Origin: an uncultured Oscillospiraceae bacterium
Lineage (GTDB): Bacteria; Bacillota; Clostridia; Oscillospirales; Oscillospiraceae
Direction: 5' to 3'
NCBI GenBank assembly: GCA_934591895.1
Contig: CAKTPP010000018.1
Location: forward strand, 1 to 22,679
DNA: 22,679 nucleotides
The notes below the pieces were generated by a model. It was not told the origin of the DNA. It made no database searches and was given only the letters and a program-made list of their open reading frames with translations. Positions 15,471 through 21,936 of this stretch are shown here, piece after piece (position 1 is the stretch's first letter; every line of letters starts with the position of its first letter). Made by a program: the position numbers and the translations under genes.

Positions 15471-15506
15471 TGTCATGAACAGTATGCTCTGTTCATGACA
15501 TTTTTT
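15471..15506 (+). terminator. Riboswitch-controlled intrinsic terminator
   Basis: A perfect 12-bp stem (15471-15482 with 15489-15500, arm TGTCATGAACAG), a 6-base loop and TTTTTT. It lies between the aptamer and the ribosome binding site of the carrier gene, so it is an attenuator and not an operon end. Its 3' arm can pair with the P1 3' strand of the aptamer. Confidence 0.93.
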
Positions 15507-15523
15507 ATGGGAGGAATTTTGAT

Positions 15524-17260
15524 ATGAATTCCAGACGCAAGCTTCTGGCTGTTTTGCTGCTCGTCGTGATGGCGGTCTCGCTTCTGAGCGTGTGCGCCTT
15601 CGCCGCCGACGGGGAGGACGCGGCCAAGTCCATCACCTGCACCACGTGCAGCGGCACCGGCGTTTCGCAGGGCGCTGAGTGTGACGTCTGCGAGGGTACC
15701 GGCGTCATCACGTCCACGAGCCGCATGGCGTTCTCGTTCTGGGCGCTTGTGCCGCCGATCGTCGCCATCATCCTCGCGCTCATCACCAAGGAGGTCTACT
15801 CCTCGCTGTTTGTGGGCATCCTGCTCGGCGCGCTGTTTTTCTCCAACTTCAACCCGCTCACCGGCCTTGATGCCATCATCAACGACGGTCTGGTGCCTGC
15901 CGTCGCCGACAACGCCGGCATCATGCTCTTCCTCGTCATCCTCGGCGCCATGGTCGCGCTCATCAACCGCGCGGGCGGCAGCGCCGCCTTCGGCCGCTGG
16001 GCCGAGACGCACATCAAGACCCGCGTCGGCGCGATGCTCGCCACCTTCCTGCTCGGCGTGCTGATCTTCGTTGATGACTACTTCAACTGCCTGACCGTCG
16101 GCTCGGTCATGCTGCCCGTCACCGACCGGCACAAGATCTCCCGCGCCAAGCTCGCCTACCTCATCGACGCCACGGCCGCGCCTGTGTGCATGATCGCGCC
16201 GATCTCCTCCTGGGCGGCCGCCGTGTCCGGCGTCGTCGAGGACTACAACGGCTTTGACCTGTTCGTGCGCGCCATCCCGTACAACTTCTATTCGCTGCTC
16301 ACGTTCGTGTTCATCATCGCGCTCATCCTCATGAAGTTTGACTACGGCCCGATGCGCCTGCACGAGATGAACGCCCGCTTCAAGGACGACCTCTACACCA
16401 CCGGCGAGCGCGCCGATGCCAACAGCGACGCCATCGACTGCAACCAGAACGGCCGCGTCATCGATCTGATCCTGCCCGTCGCCGTGCTGATCGTGACGTG
16501 CTTTGCCGGTCTCGTCTACGCCGGCGGTTACTGGGATGCCTCCGGTGATTACTATCACGACTTTGTCGGCGCTTTCGGCAATACCGACGCGTTTGTCGCG
16601 CTGCCCTGGGGCTCGCTGATCGCGCTCGTGTTCACGATCATTTACTTCCTGTGCCGCCGCCTTATCACCTTCAAGGATTCCATGGCCTGCCTGCCGAAGG
16701 GCTTCATCAACATGGTCCCCGCCATCACGATCCTGACCTTTGCCACCTCGCTCAAGAATATGACCGGCCTGCTCGGCGGCAAGTACTTCGTCGCCGCCGT
16801 CATGAACTCTGCGGCGGGCTCGCTGTTCAGCTTCCTGCCGGCGATCATCTTCCTTGTCGCCGGTGTGCTGAGCTTCTCGACCGGCACAAGCTGGGGCACG
16901 TTCGGCATCCTGCTGCCGATCGTCACCTACGTGTTCGACCCGTCGAGCGAGCTGTTCATCATCGGCGTGTCCGCGTGCCTTGCCGGCGCCGTGTTCGGCG
17001 ACCACTGCTCGCCCATCTCCGACACGACCATCATGGCCTCCGCCGGTGCGATGTGCAACCATGTCAACCATGTGTCCACGCAGCTGCCGTATGCCGCAAC
17101 GCTCGGCGTCATCTGCTTTGTCAACTACATTCTGGCGGGCTTCATCCAGAACGTCTATATCTGCCTCGCCATCGGCGTCGTGCTCGTGCTCGCCGCGCTG
17201 TTTATCATCCGCGCCGTCACTGCCAGAAAGCCGGTGCCCGGCTTCGAGGACGCGGCCTGA
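15524..17260 (+). CDS. NhaC-family sodium/proton antiporter-like carrier, probable lysine transporter, with an N-terminal CxxCxGxG pair
   Basis: A 578-residue protein. Residues 1-28 form a signal peptide ending AFA, with cleavage likely before ADGED. Residues 39-60 carry two CxxCxGxG motifs (C39/C42 and C53/C56), the zinc-binding pattern of DnaJ, placed outside the membrane. From about 69 a complete NhaC-like core of 11-12 helices follows, with FVDDYFNCLTVGSVMLPVTD, DATAAPVCMIAPISSWAA, FSTGTSWGTFGILLPI and GDHCSPISDTTIMAS, all diagnostic of the family. In known L-box regulons, NhaC-superfamily genes (LysW) are predicted lysine carriers; the lysine riboswitch here supports lysine or lysine/cation exchange over simple sodium export. 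GGGAGG lies 10 bases before ATG 15524. The N-terminal extension is unusual for the family. Confidence 0.92.
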   Translation: MNSRRKLLAVLLLVVMAVSLLSVCAFAADGEDAAKSITCTTCSGTGVSQGAECDVCEGTGVITSTSRMAFSFWALVPPIVAIILALITKEVYSSLFVGILLGALFFSNFNPLTGLDAIINDGLVPAVADNAGIMLFLVILGAMVALINRAGGSAAFGRWAETHIKTRVGAMLATFLLGVLIFVDDYFNCLTVGSVMLPVTDRHKISRAKLAYLIDATAAPVCMIAPISSWAAAVSGVVEDYNGFDLFVRAIPYNFYSLLTFVFIIALILMKFDYGPMRLHEMNARFKDDLYTTGERADANSDAIDCNQNGRVIDLILPVAVLIVTCFAGLVYAGGYWDASGDYYHDFVGAFGNTDAFVALPWGSLIALVFTIIYFLCRRLITFKDSMACLPKGFINMVPAITILTFATSLKNMTGLLGGKYFVAAVMNSAAGSLFSFLPAIIFLVAGVLSFSTGTSWGTFGILLPIVTYVFDPSSELFIIGVSACLAGAVFGDHCSPISDTTIMASAGAMCNHVNHVSTQLPYAATLGVICFVNYILAGFIQNVYICLAIGVVLVLAALFIIRAVTARKPVPGFEDAA

Positions 17261-17281
17261 GCGCCCGCCTGCTGATTTCGT

Positions 17282-17316
17282 ACCCTGCCTCCGCTTTGCC
17301 GGAGGCAGGGTTTTTG
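17282..17316 (+). terminator. Intrinsic terminator of the NhaC-like carrier gene
   Basis: A perfect 11-bp stem (17283-17293 with 17300-17310, arm CCCTGCCTCCG) with a 6-base loop and TTTTT, 22 bases after the stop codon. Confidence 0.94.
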
Positions 17317-17354
17317 CTGCGATTTTTTTCGCGGTCACCGCCCCGGAAAAAGGC

Positions 17355-17383
17355 TTGACCTTTGACAGCCGGTGTGGTATAGT
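17355..17383 (+). promoter_or_regulatory. SigA-type promoter of rpmG-secE-nusG-rplK-rplA
   Basis: TTGACC (17355-17360), a 17-base spacer and TATAGT (17378-17383). A shorter-spaced TTGACA at 17362 is not usable with this -10 box. Confidence 0.85.
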
Positions 17384-17390
17384 GAATCTA

Positions 17391-17464
17391 CCTGTCAGTC
17401 GAGAGGTTCCCTTTTTATGCCCTTTCGGCTCATACAGGGAGGCAATCACGCCCCGACAGGGGCG
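17391..17464 (+). promoter_or_regulatory. Structured 5' leader before rpmG with two exclusive pairings
   Basis: CCTGTC (17391-17396) can pair with GACAGG (17455-17460), closing a 70-base domain that contains an inner stem TCCCT/AGGGA with TATG/CATA. Alternatively CGCCCC (17449-17454) forms a 6-bp hairpin with GGGGCG (17459-17464), which uses some of the same bases. The leader is about 100 bases long. It matches no ribosomal-protein leader that I can name. Confidence 0.4.
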
Positions 17465-17490
17465 AAATCAATAAGGAGGTGCCGAACAAT

Positions 17491-17655
17491 ATGGCTAAAG
17501 CAGGATCCCGTGTCAAGGTGACGCTCAGATGCGCAGAGTGCAAGCAGCGCAACTACAACACCATGAAGAACAAGAAGAACACTACCGAAAAGCTGGAACT
17601 GAGTAAGTATTGCCCCTTCTGCCGCAAGCACACCAAGCACGTTGAGACCAAATAA
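17491..17655 (+). CDS. rpmG: 50S ribosomal protein L33
   Basis: A 54-residue basic protein with two zinc-binding pairs, CAEC (14-17) and CPFC (41-44), around NYNTMKNKKNTTEKLELSKY. The cysteines make it the zinc-binding (C+) form, normally used when zinc is sufficient. AAGGAGGT stands 10 bases before ATG 17491. It opens the operon, and the usual gene order rpmG-secE-nusG supports the call. Confidence 0.97.
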   Translation: MAKAGSRVKVTLRCAECKQRNYNTMKNKKNTTEKLELSKYCPFCRKHTKHVETK

Positions 17656-17680
17656 GGCTTTCGAAAGGACGGAATGATTC

Positions 17681-17947
17681 ATGGCTGATAAGAAACCTGA
17701 AAAGAAAGAAACTTCCACCGAAGCCGTCAAGAAAGCCGATAAGAAACTCCCGTTTTTCAAGCGTATCGGCAAATGGTTCCGCGACATGAAGAGCGAGCTC
17801 AAGAAAGTCGTGTGGCCGACGCCGAAGCAGACGGCAAACAACACCGCAGTTTGCCTGGTGGTCATGTTCGTGTCCGCACTTGTGCTGTGGGGCTTCGATT
17901 CTCTGGCCGACCAGGGCGTGCAGCTTCTTCTGAAGCTGGGTGGGTAA
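17681..17947 (+). CDS. secE: Preprotein translocase subunit SecE
   Basis: An 88-residue single-span protein. A charged lysine-rich N-terminus is followed by the amphipathic region FKRIGKWFRDMKSELKKVVW and PTPKQT, the conserved SecE signature that clamps SecY, then one membrane helix (about 57-73). It stabilises the SecYEG channel. AAAGGA lies ahead of ATG 17681. It sits 25 bases after rpmG and one base before nusG. Confidence 0.97.
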   Translation: MADKKPEKKETSTEAVKKADKKLPFFKRIGKWFRDMKSELKKVVWPTPKQTANNTAVCLVVMFVSALVLWGFDSLADQGVQLLLKLGG

Positions 17948-17948
17948 T

Positions 17949-18473
17949 ATGTCTGAACTCGCAAAATGGTATGTCGTGCATACCTACTCCGGCTACGAAA
18001 ACAGCGTGGCCGCAAACATCCTCAAGGCTGCGGAAAACCGCAGAATGCAGGATCTGATCCAGGAAGTCAACATCCCGATGGAGACGGTCAAGGAGATCAC
18101 CGATTCCGGTGAAAAGACCGTCGAGCGCAAGGTCTTTCCGGGCTACGTGCTCGTGAAGATGGTGCTGACCGATGAGAGCTGGCATCTCGTGCACAACGTG
18201 CGCGGCGCCGCGGGCTTCGTCGGCTCCGACGGGAAGGCGATCCCCCTGACAGAACAGGAAATCTACGATCTCGGCGTCGAGCACCATGAGGTGGTGGTCG
18301 GCTATGAGCTCGGCGACTCCGTCAAGATCACCGACGGCCCGCTCGAGGGCTTCATCGGCACGGTGGACGAGCTTGAGCCCGATAAGGACCGTGTGCGTGT
18401 CGTTGTTTCCATGTTCGGCAGAGAGACGCCGGTCGACCTCGAGCTTGATCAGGTCGAAGCGATCAAGGATTAA
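17949..18473 (+). CDS. nusG: Transcription termination/antitermination protein NusG
   Basis: A 174-residue transcription elongation factor that binds RNA polymerase and links it to Rho or the ribosome. The NGN domain begins KWYVVHTYSGYENSVAANI and includes RKVFPGYVLVKM; the C-terminal KOW domain has GDSVKITDGPLEGFIGTVDE (122-141). ATG 17949 begins one base after the secE stop; an in-frame GTG at 17940 would overlap secE and add three residues not typical of the family. Confidence 0.97.
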   Translation: MSELAKWYVVHTYSGYENSVAANILKAAENRRMQDLIQEVNIPMETVKEITDSGEKTVERKVFPGYVLVKMVLTDESWHLVHNVRGAAGFVGSDGKAIPLTEQEIYDLGVEHHEVVVGYELGDSVKITDGPLEGFIGTVDELEPDKDRVRVVVSMFGRETPVDLELDQVEAIKD

Positions 18474-18500
18474 AATCTTTCAAGAAAGAGGTGCTTTCAA

Positions 18501-18926
18501 GTGGCACAGAAAATAGTTGGATACGTCAGATTCCAGGTTCCCGCCGGCAAGGCAACGCCGGCTCCCCCGGTCGGCCCCGCGCTTGGCCAGTATGGCATCA
18601 ACATCGGCCAGTTCACCAAGGACTTCAACGAGCGCACCAAGGGCGACATGGGCATGATGATCCCGGTCGTCATCACCGTGTACTCCGACCGTAGCTTCTC
18701 CTTCATCACCAAGACGCCCCCGGCAGCTCTGCTCATCAAGAAGGCCTGCGGCATCGATCACGCCTCCGGCGTGCCCCAGAGAGATAAGGTCGCGACCATC
18801 AGCAAGGAAGATCTGCGCAAGATCGCAGAGCAGAAGATGCCGGATCTCAACTGTTCCAGCATCGAGTCTGCCATGAGCATGATCGCCGGCACTTGCCGCA
18901 GCATGGGCGTTCTGGTCGGCGAATAA
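18501..18926 (+). CDS. rplK: 50S ribosomal protein L11
   Basis: A 141-residue protein of standard length. It shows the proline-rich hinge PAGKATPAPPVGPALGQYGI, then PVVITVYSDRSFSFITKTPP and the rRNA-binding C-terminal domain (KMPDLN...SMIAGTCRSMG). L11 forms the stalk base at the GTPase centre. The start is GTG 18501, with AGAGGTG about 9 bases upstream. It follows nusG by 27 bases. Confidence 0.97.
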   Translation: MAQKIVGYVRFQVPAGKATPAPPVGPALGQYGINIGQFTKDFNERTKGDMGMMIPVVITVYSDRSFSFITKTPPAALLIKKACGIDHASGVPQRDKVATISKEDLRKIAEQKMPDLNCSSIESAMSMIAGTCRSMGVLVGE

Positions 18927-18999
18927 GCCGTCAGATTCCGCTCCCTGATCGTGGGAGGATCATCCATCCGACGAACCACTTTATTAGGAGGAAACTGAA

Positions 19000-19686
19000 T
19001 TGTTCAGAGGTAAAAATTATAAAGAGAGCGCTAAGCTCATTGATAAGCAGGCTCAGTACGAGCCGCAGGAAGCCTTCGAGCTCATCACCAAGACCGCCAA
19101 GGCCAAGTTCGACGAGACCGTCGAGCTGCACGTGAAGCTGGGCGTTGACTCCCGTCACGCCGACCAGCAGGTCCGCGGCGCCATCGTCCTGCCCCACGGC
19201 ACCGGCAAAACGACCCGTGTGCTCGTCTTCTGCAAGGAAGAGCAGGTTCAGGAAGCGCTGGACGCCGGTGCGGATTACGCCGGCGGTCAGGATCTCGTGG
19301 CCAAGATCCAGGGTGAGAACTGGTTCGAGTTCGACACCGTCATCGCTTCTCCCAACATGATGGGCGTTGTCGGCCGTCTCGGCAAGGTGCTCGGCCCCAA
19401 GGGTCTCATGCCGTCCCCGAAGGCCGGCACGGTCACGCCGAACATTGCCAACGCCATCAAGGAAGCCAAAGCCGGTAAGATCGAGTACCGTCTCGACAAG
19501 ACCAACATCATCCACTGCCCGATCGGCAAGGTCAGCTTTGGCGCCGAGAAGCTCACCGAAAACTACGACGCGCTCATCGGCGCGATCATCAAGGCCAAGC
19601 CGGCCGCCGCGAAGGGCCAGTACATCAAGTCCTGCGTCACGGCGTCCACCATGGGCCCCGGCATCAAGATCGTCACGAAGATCTGA
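19000..19686 (+). CDS. rplA: 50S ribosomal protein L1
   Basis: A 228-residue two-domain L1 that forms the mobile E-site stalk. It has MFRGKNYKESAKLID, LGVDSRHADQQVRGAIVLPH and GTGK, then GPKGLMPSPKAGTVT, the L1 signature. The only sensible start is TTG 19000, served by AGGAGG about 8 bases upstream; a TTG start is uncommon for a highly expressed ribosomal protein. A short hairpin (CTCCC/GGGAG) lies in the 73-base gap after rplK, where L1 autoregulatory sites occur in some bacteria. A terminator follows and rplJ-rplL, the usual next genes, are absent. Confidence 0.96.
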   Translation: MFRGKNYKESAKLIDKQAQYEPQEAFELITKTAKAKFDETVELHVKLGVDSRHADQQVRGAIVLPHGTGKTTRVLVFCKEEQVQEALDAGADYAGGQDLVAKIQGENWFEFDTVIASPNMMGVVGRLGKVLGPKGLMPSPKAGTVTPNIANAIKEAKAGKIEYRLDKTNIIHCPIGKVSFGAEKLTENYDALIGAIIKAKPAAAKGQYIKSCVTASTMGPGIKIVTKI

Positions 19687-19697
19687 TTATCGGATAC

Positions 19698-19735
19698 AAA
19701 ACCACCCCGCCACCGGCGGGGTGGTTTTGCGTTTT
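19698..19735 (+). terminator. Intrinsic terminator of the rpmG-rplA operon
   Basis: A perfect 14-bp stem (19698-19711 with 19715-19728, arm AAAACCACCCCGCC) with a 3-base loop, followed by GCGTTTT. The degenerate CRISPR repeat begins at its edge. Confidence 0.92.
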
Positions 19736-19816
19736 CGTCGTATTGCCCCGCGTGGGGGGCGACTTTGCGTTGTCCGTCAGAAGCCGGAAGTCGGCCATTT
19801 CAATTCCCGCCCCGCG
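19732..19816 (-). CRISPR. Stranded leader-distal end of a type I-C-like CRISPR array (two damaged repeats, one spacer)
   Basis: 19745-19763 keeps the inner and 3' part (plus strand) of the 32-base repeat, ending in GTGGGGGGCGAC; its left half is lost. A 33-base spacer follows (19764-19796), then ATTTCAATTCCCGCC and CCGCG (19797-19816), the first half of the same repeat with one base missing. After that the match stops. In the minus-strand reading direction the left repeat is the terminal one with a decayed 3' half, which is normal for the old end of an array. The main array resumes at 22293 with the complementary half of a repeat. Confidence 0.75.
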
Positions 19817-19890
19817 TGTGGTCCGGAAGTGTGATACGGAAGTGAGAGCAACACCCGCAAACACATTGAAAATCCTACATTTTTACGGCA

Positions 19891-20001
19891 CGGACGCACG
19901 GGTTTGTTACGAAAAAACAATCCGCCTCTGTATCACACAGGGGCGGATTTGCTTATTTGCCATACGGCACTCGGAAATAGTCCAAATTTTTCTTGAACTT
20001 G
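19891..20001. repeat. Left copy of a 111-bp direct repeat flanking hipBA
   Basis: Aligns without gaps to 21826-21936 with about 15 differences by eye (about 86% identity). It carries a minus-strand terminator and the last codons of a fic gene. The non-coding bases 19817-19890 between it and the broken CRISPR repeat hold no gene. Confidence 0.9.
19911..19949 (-). terminator. Terminator inside the left repeat, now ending the hipBA transcript
   Basis: A 12-position stem (19919-19930 with 19938-19949, one mismatch in the RNA) with a 7-base loop, followed on the minus strand by TTGTTTTTTC. It came with a fic 3' end but is the first terminator downstream of hipA. Confidence 0.85.
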
Positions 20002-20005
20002 CTCG
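19953..20005 (-). pseudogene. Remnant of the 3' end of a fic-family gene
   Basis: On the minus strand, just before TAA 19953-19955, the frame reads SSKFKKNLDYFRVPYGK, matching AQDRFKRYLDYFRVPYDQ at the end of the larger fic fragment (21888-22292). Homology ends about 17 codons from the stop. It lies between the hipA stop (20036) and the terminator, and cannot make a working protein. Confidence 0.75.
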
Positions 20006-20035
20006 AAGGGAGATCTGATGGTAAATCAAGCTGTG

Positions 20036-21298
20036 TTATTCAAGAGCCAGCAAGAAGGCCGGCCGCATATATTCCTGTGCGCTCCGGTTTAATCCACATT
20101 TTGCTGCCAGACTGTTCCAGTTTTCCCGGACGGTTTTCAGGATGTCTGCTGCCATAGCCGCTGCGTCCTTGGTACTGATCTCACAATACGGCGCGATTTC
20201 CAATGCAAGGTCAAGGGAGATCGTCGCATCATTCTCGTTTACGCAGAGGGACAGCTCGTCACCCTCCGGAACGGGGTTTACATCGTACAAGGGAGAGAGG
20301 TGCCAACCATCTGCTTTGAGGATAAAGCCATGGTTTCTCATGTGGTCATCCGTATTAGAAACAGCCATATTGAACACGATCCGCTTCCATAGCTCCGTCA
20401 AGTCTCTCTTGGGAGCAGCGCCGTTGGCCTTGATAAAGGACACCAGTTCAAGATAACTGGAGCCGTCCGCTGCCGATGCTCCATCCGTTTTTCCGAGCAT
20501 TGTCATGGCGGATGCGAAATGGATTCGAGCAGCACCATTCCGGTCAAACCTTCGTACAAGGAAGGTGCTTCCGTATTTGGAGAAGTCGATCAGCATGGAC
20601 TCGGGAACATCCAAGCCGCAAAGTCTTGCAAGGTCATGGGTGACCTTTTCCCATGCGCCCACGTTAACATCGTCGTGCTTGGACGGAAACTTGGCGATCC
20701 ACAGATTTCCGCTTGTGTCCAGAACGGTGGCCTTCGGACGAGCGCCGCCCAGCGAGGAACCGGGCTTGATGAGCTGATTGATCCATTTCTGCTCGAGACC
20801 GGACTCATCGTTTTCAAATCGGCGGGAAGCCTCCTCCAGCATTCGCAGACTGGTCCAGGGAGGTGTCGGGGTTTCCGAATCATCCGAAAGGAACGGCCCA
20901 TCTCTGTCCAGCTTGAAGCGAATCGCGCCCATTCGCGTCTCGTCGTAGACGCCCATAAGGAAGTCACTGTCTAACAGCTTTCGAGGCTTCCGGTCTTCCT
21001 GTTCAGCCAGTATTCTTTCTCTGCGCGTCATCAGCAGACGACCCCAACGGTCAGGGGAGGAGTCAGCGAAAAGGCCGAACACATTTTTTGCGCCGGTTGG
21101 ATACTGCCGCCCGGCATACAGTTGAAGATCCGGGTCGAGGTACATGTAGTTTGCGCTGCTTTTTAACCAGTCAGCATCATACTCAAAGGAGTAGCTCTCA
21201 CGGCCGCGGACATTCTCCACGAAGAGAGTCCCCAGAAAGTTTGGCGTTGTGGATTTGAAGCACTCATAGACATAAATTACTTTTTGGTTTGATGCCAC
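20036..21298 (-). CDS. hipA: HipA-family serine/threonine kinase toxin
   Basis: About 420 residues. In E. coli, HipA phosphorylates glutamyl-tRNA synthetase and causes dormancy; homologues hit other targets. Visible motifs, numbered from GTG 21298: the N-subdomain GLFADSSPDRWGRLLM (about 75-90), the flexible P-loop GSSLGGARPK (180-189), the ATP-binding lysine in WIAKFPS (about 203), the catalytic NTDDHMRNHG (Asp 317 and Asn 322) and the metal-binding LYDVNP (Asp 339). All key residues are present, so it looks functional. GGAGG lies 9 bases before GTG 21298, two bases after the hipB stop; TTG 21304, overlapping that stop, is the alternative start. The gene is less GC-rich than the host genes, which suggests transfer. 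Confidence 0.93.
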   Translation of the reverse strand: MASNQKVIYVYECFKSTTPNFLGTLFVENVRGRESYSFEYDADWLKSSANYMYLDPDLQLYAGRQYPTGAKNVFGLFADSSPDRWGRLLMTRRERILAEQEDRKPRKLLDSDFLMGVYDETRMGAIRFKLDRDGPFLSDDSETPTPPWTSLRMLEEASRRFENDESGLEQKWINQLIKPGSSLGGARPKATVLDTSGNLWIAKFPSKHDDVNVGAWEKVTHDLARLCGLDVPESMLIDFSKYGSTFLVRRFDRNGAARIHFASAMTMLGKTDGASAADGSSYLELVSFIKANGAAPKRDLTELWKRIVFNMAVSNTDDHMRNHGFILKADGWHLSPLYDVNPVPEGDELSLCVNENDATISLDLALEIAPYCEISTKDAAAMAADILKTVRENWNSLAAKCGLNRSAQEYMRPAFLLALE

Positions 21299-21300
21299 GG

Positions 21301-21624
21301 TCAATCGCCTCCGTTTCGTGGTGCTCTCTTGCGAGTGGTAAGTTCAAGGTCTTGGAGCTTACGCCCCAGCTCGTCATCCTTTGCAACGAGCAGGAGGTCC
21401 TTATCCATGTTGTTCAGCGCGTGCAGAACTGCGGCATAGATCCCAATCGCGACAGAGGGGTTTCCTTTTTCTACATTCCAAACTGTGGCTCGGCTTACAC
21501 CGGCTCTTTCCGCGACCAATTCAGCAGACAGGTGTCGCCGTAATCTGGCAAGTTTGATCTGTTCTCCCATCTGTTCTAAAATTGCCTGCGTCTGCGGCAG
21601 CACAGCAACACTCTTTCGTCCCAT
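21301..21624 (-). CDS. hipB: HipB-like antitoxin/repressor (XRE-family helix-turn-helix)
   Basis: From ATG 21624, preceded by GGAGGTG, the protein has 107 residues. Residues 20-75 form a Cro/C1-type helix-turn-helix: GEQIKLARLRRHLSAELVAE, then RAGVSRATVWNVEKGNPSVA. HipB dimers cover HipA and repress their shared operon; here hipA follows within two bases. The C-terminal tail (DLELTTRKRAPRNGGD) is basic. A longer frame up to 21873 is open, but it would run through the promoter and has no family support. The promoter at 21661-21689 contains a palindrome suited to autoregulation. Confidence 0.92.
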   Translation of the reverse strand: MGRKSVAVLPQTQAILEQMGEQIKLARLRRHLSAELVAERAGVSRATVWNVEKGNPSVAIGIYAAVLHALNNMDKDLLLVAKDDELGRKLQDLELTTRKRAPRNGGD

Positions 21625-21660
21625 TCTGCGTACCACCTCCACATCATCTTTGCGCTTGTT

Positions 21661-21689
21661 ATTATAGACGATATACACAAATTTGTCAA
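21661..21689 (-). promoter_or_regulatory. Perfect-consensus SigA promoter of hipBA
   Basis: On the minus strand TTGACA (21684-21689), 17 bases and TATAAT (21661-21666), both boxes exact, 37 bases before hipB. An unregulated promoter this strong would be costly for a toxin operon, so repression is expected. Confidence 0.92.
21677..21686. promoter_or_regulatory. Probable HipB operator overlapping the -35 box
   Basis: ACAAATTTGT is a perfect 10-base palindrome that covers half of the -35 box and the adjoining spacer. Its position fits repression by the HipB dimer. The binding itself is inferred. Confidence 0.5.
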
Positions 21690-21825
21690 TAAATAAAGGC
21701 ATTAAATAGGGGCACTGCCAGCGATTGCCCCATACTTCATTGTGCACTGACCATCTTGCCGATATGCATCCGGACTTATGGTGAAGTTCATATGCGAAAA
21801 CGAACGCATGCGTTTTGCACAGCGG

Positions 21826-21936
21826 CGGATGCACGGGTTTATTACGAAAAAGAAATCCACCTCTGTATCGCACAGGGGCGGATCAGCTTATTGGTCATAC
21901 GGTACTCGGAAATAGTCCAAATACCTCTTGAACCTG
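21826..21936. repeat. Right copy of the 111-bp direct repeat flanking hipBA
   Basis: Matches 19891-20001 without gaps. It spans the terminator and the last codons of the larger fic fragment, so both copies carry equivalent gene ends. The non-coding gap 21690-21825 has only an inverted repeat AAAACGAACGCATGCGTTTT (21797-21816). Confidence 0.9.
21845..21883 (-). terminator. Terminator of the fic fragment
   Basis: An 11-position stem (21855-21865 with 21873-21883) with a 7-base loop, followed on the minus strand by TTCTTTTTC, 4 bases after the fic stop. A CRISPR precursor transcript reading left through the fic fragment would also end here. Confidence 0.8.

Noticed and set aside
15471..15482. 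P1 of the lysine riboswitch pairing with the terminator 5' arm (lysine-ON switch)
   Set aside because: A better P1 exists at 15293-15299/15447-15453, directly next to the conserved core as in known L boxes; the ordinary OFF logic then follows.
21625..21873. N-terminal extension of HipB by 83 residues
   Set aside because: It crosses a perfect promoter and the palindrome, whereas ATG 21624 has a strong ribosome binding site and gives a normal HipB-size protein.
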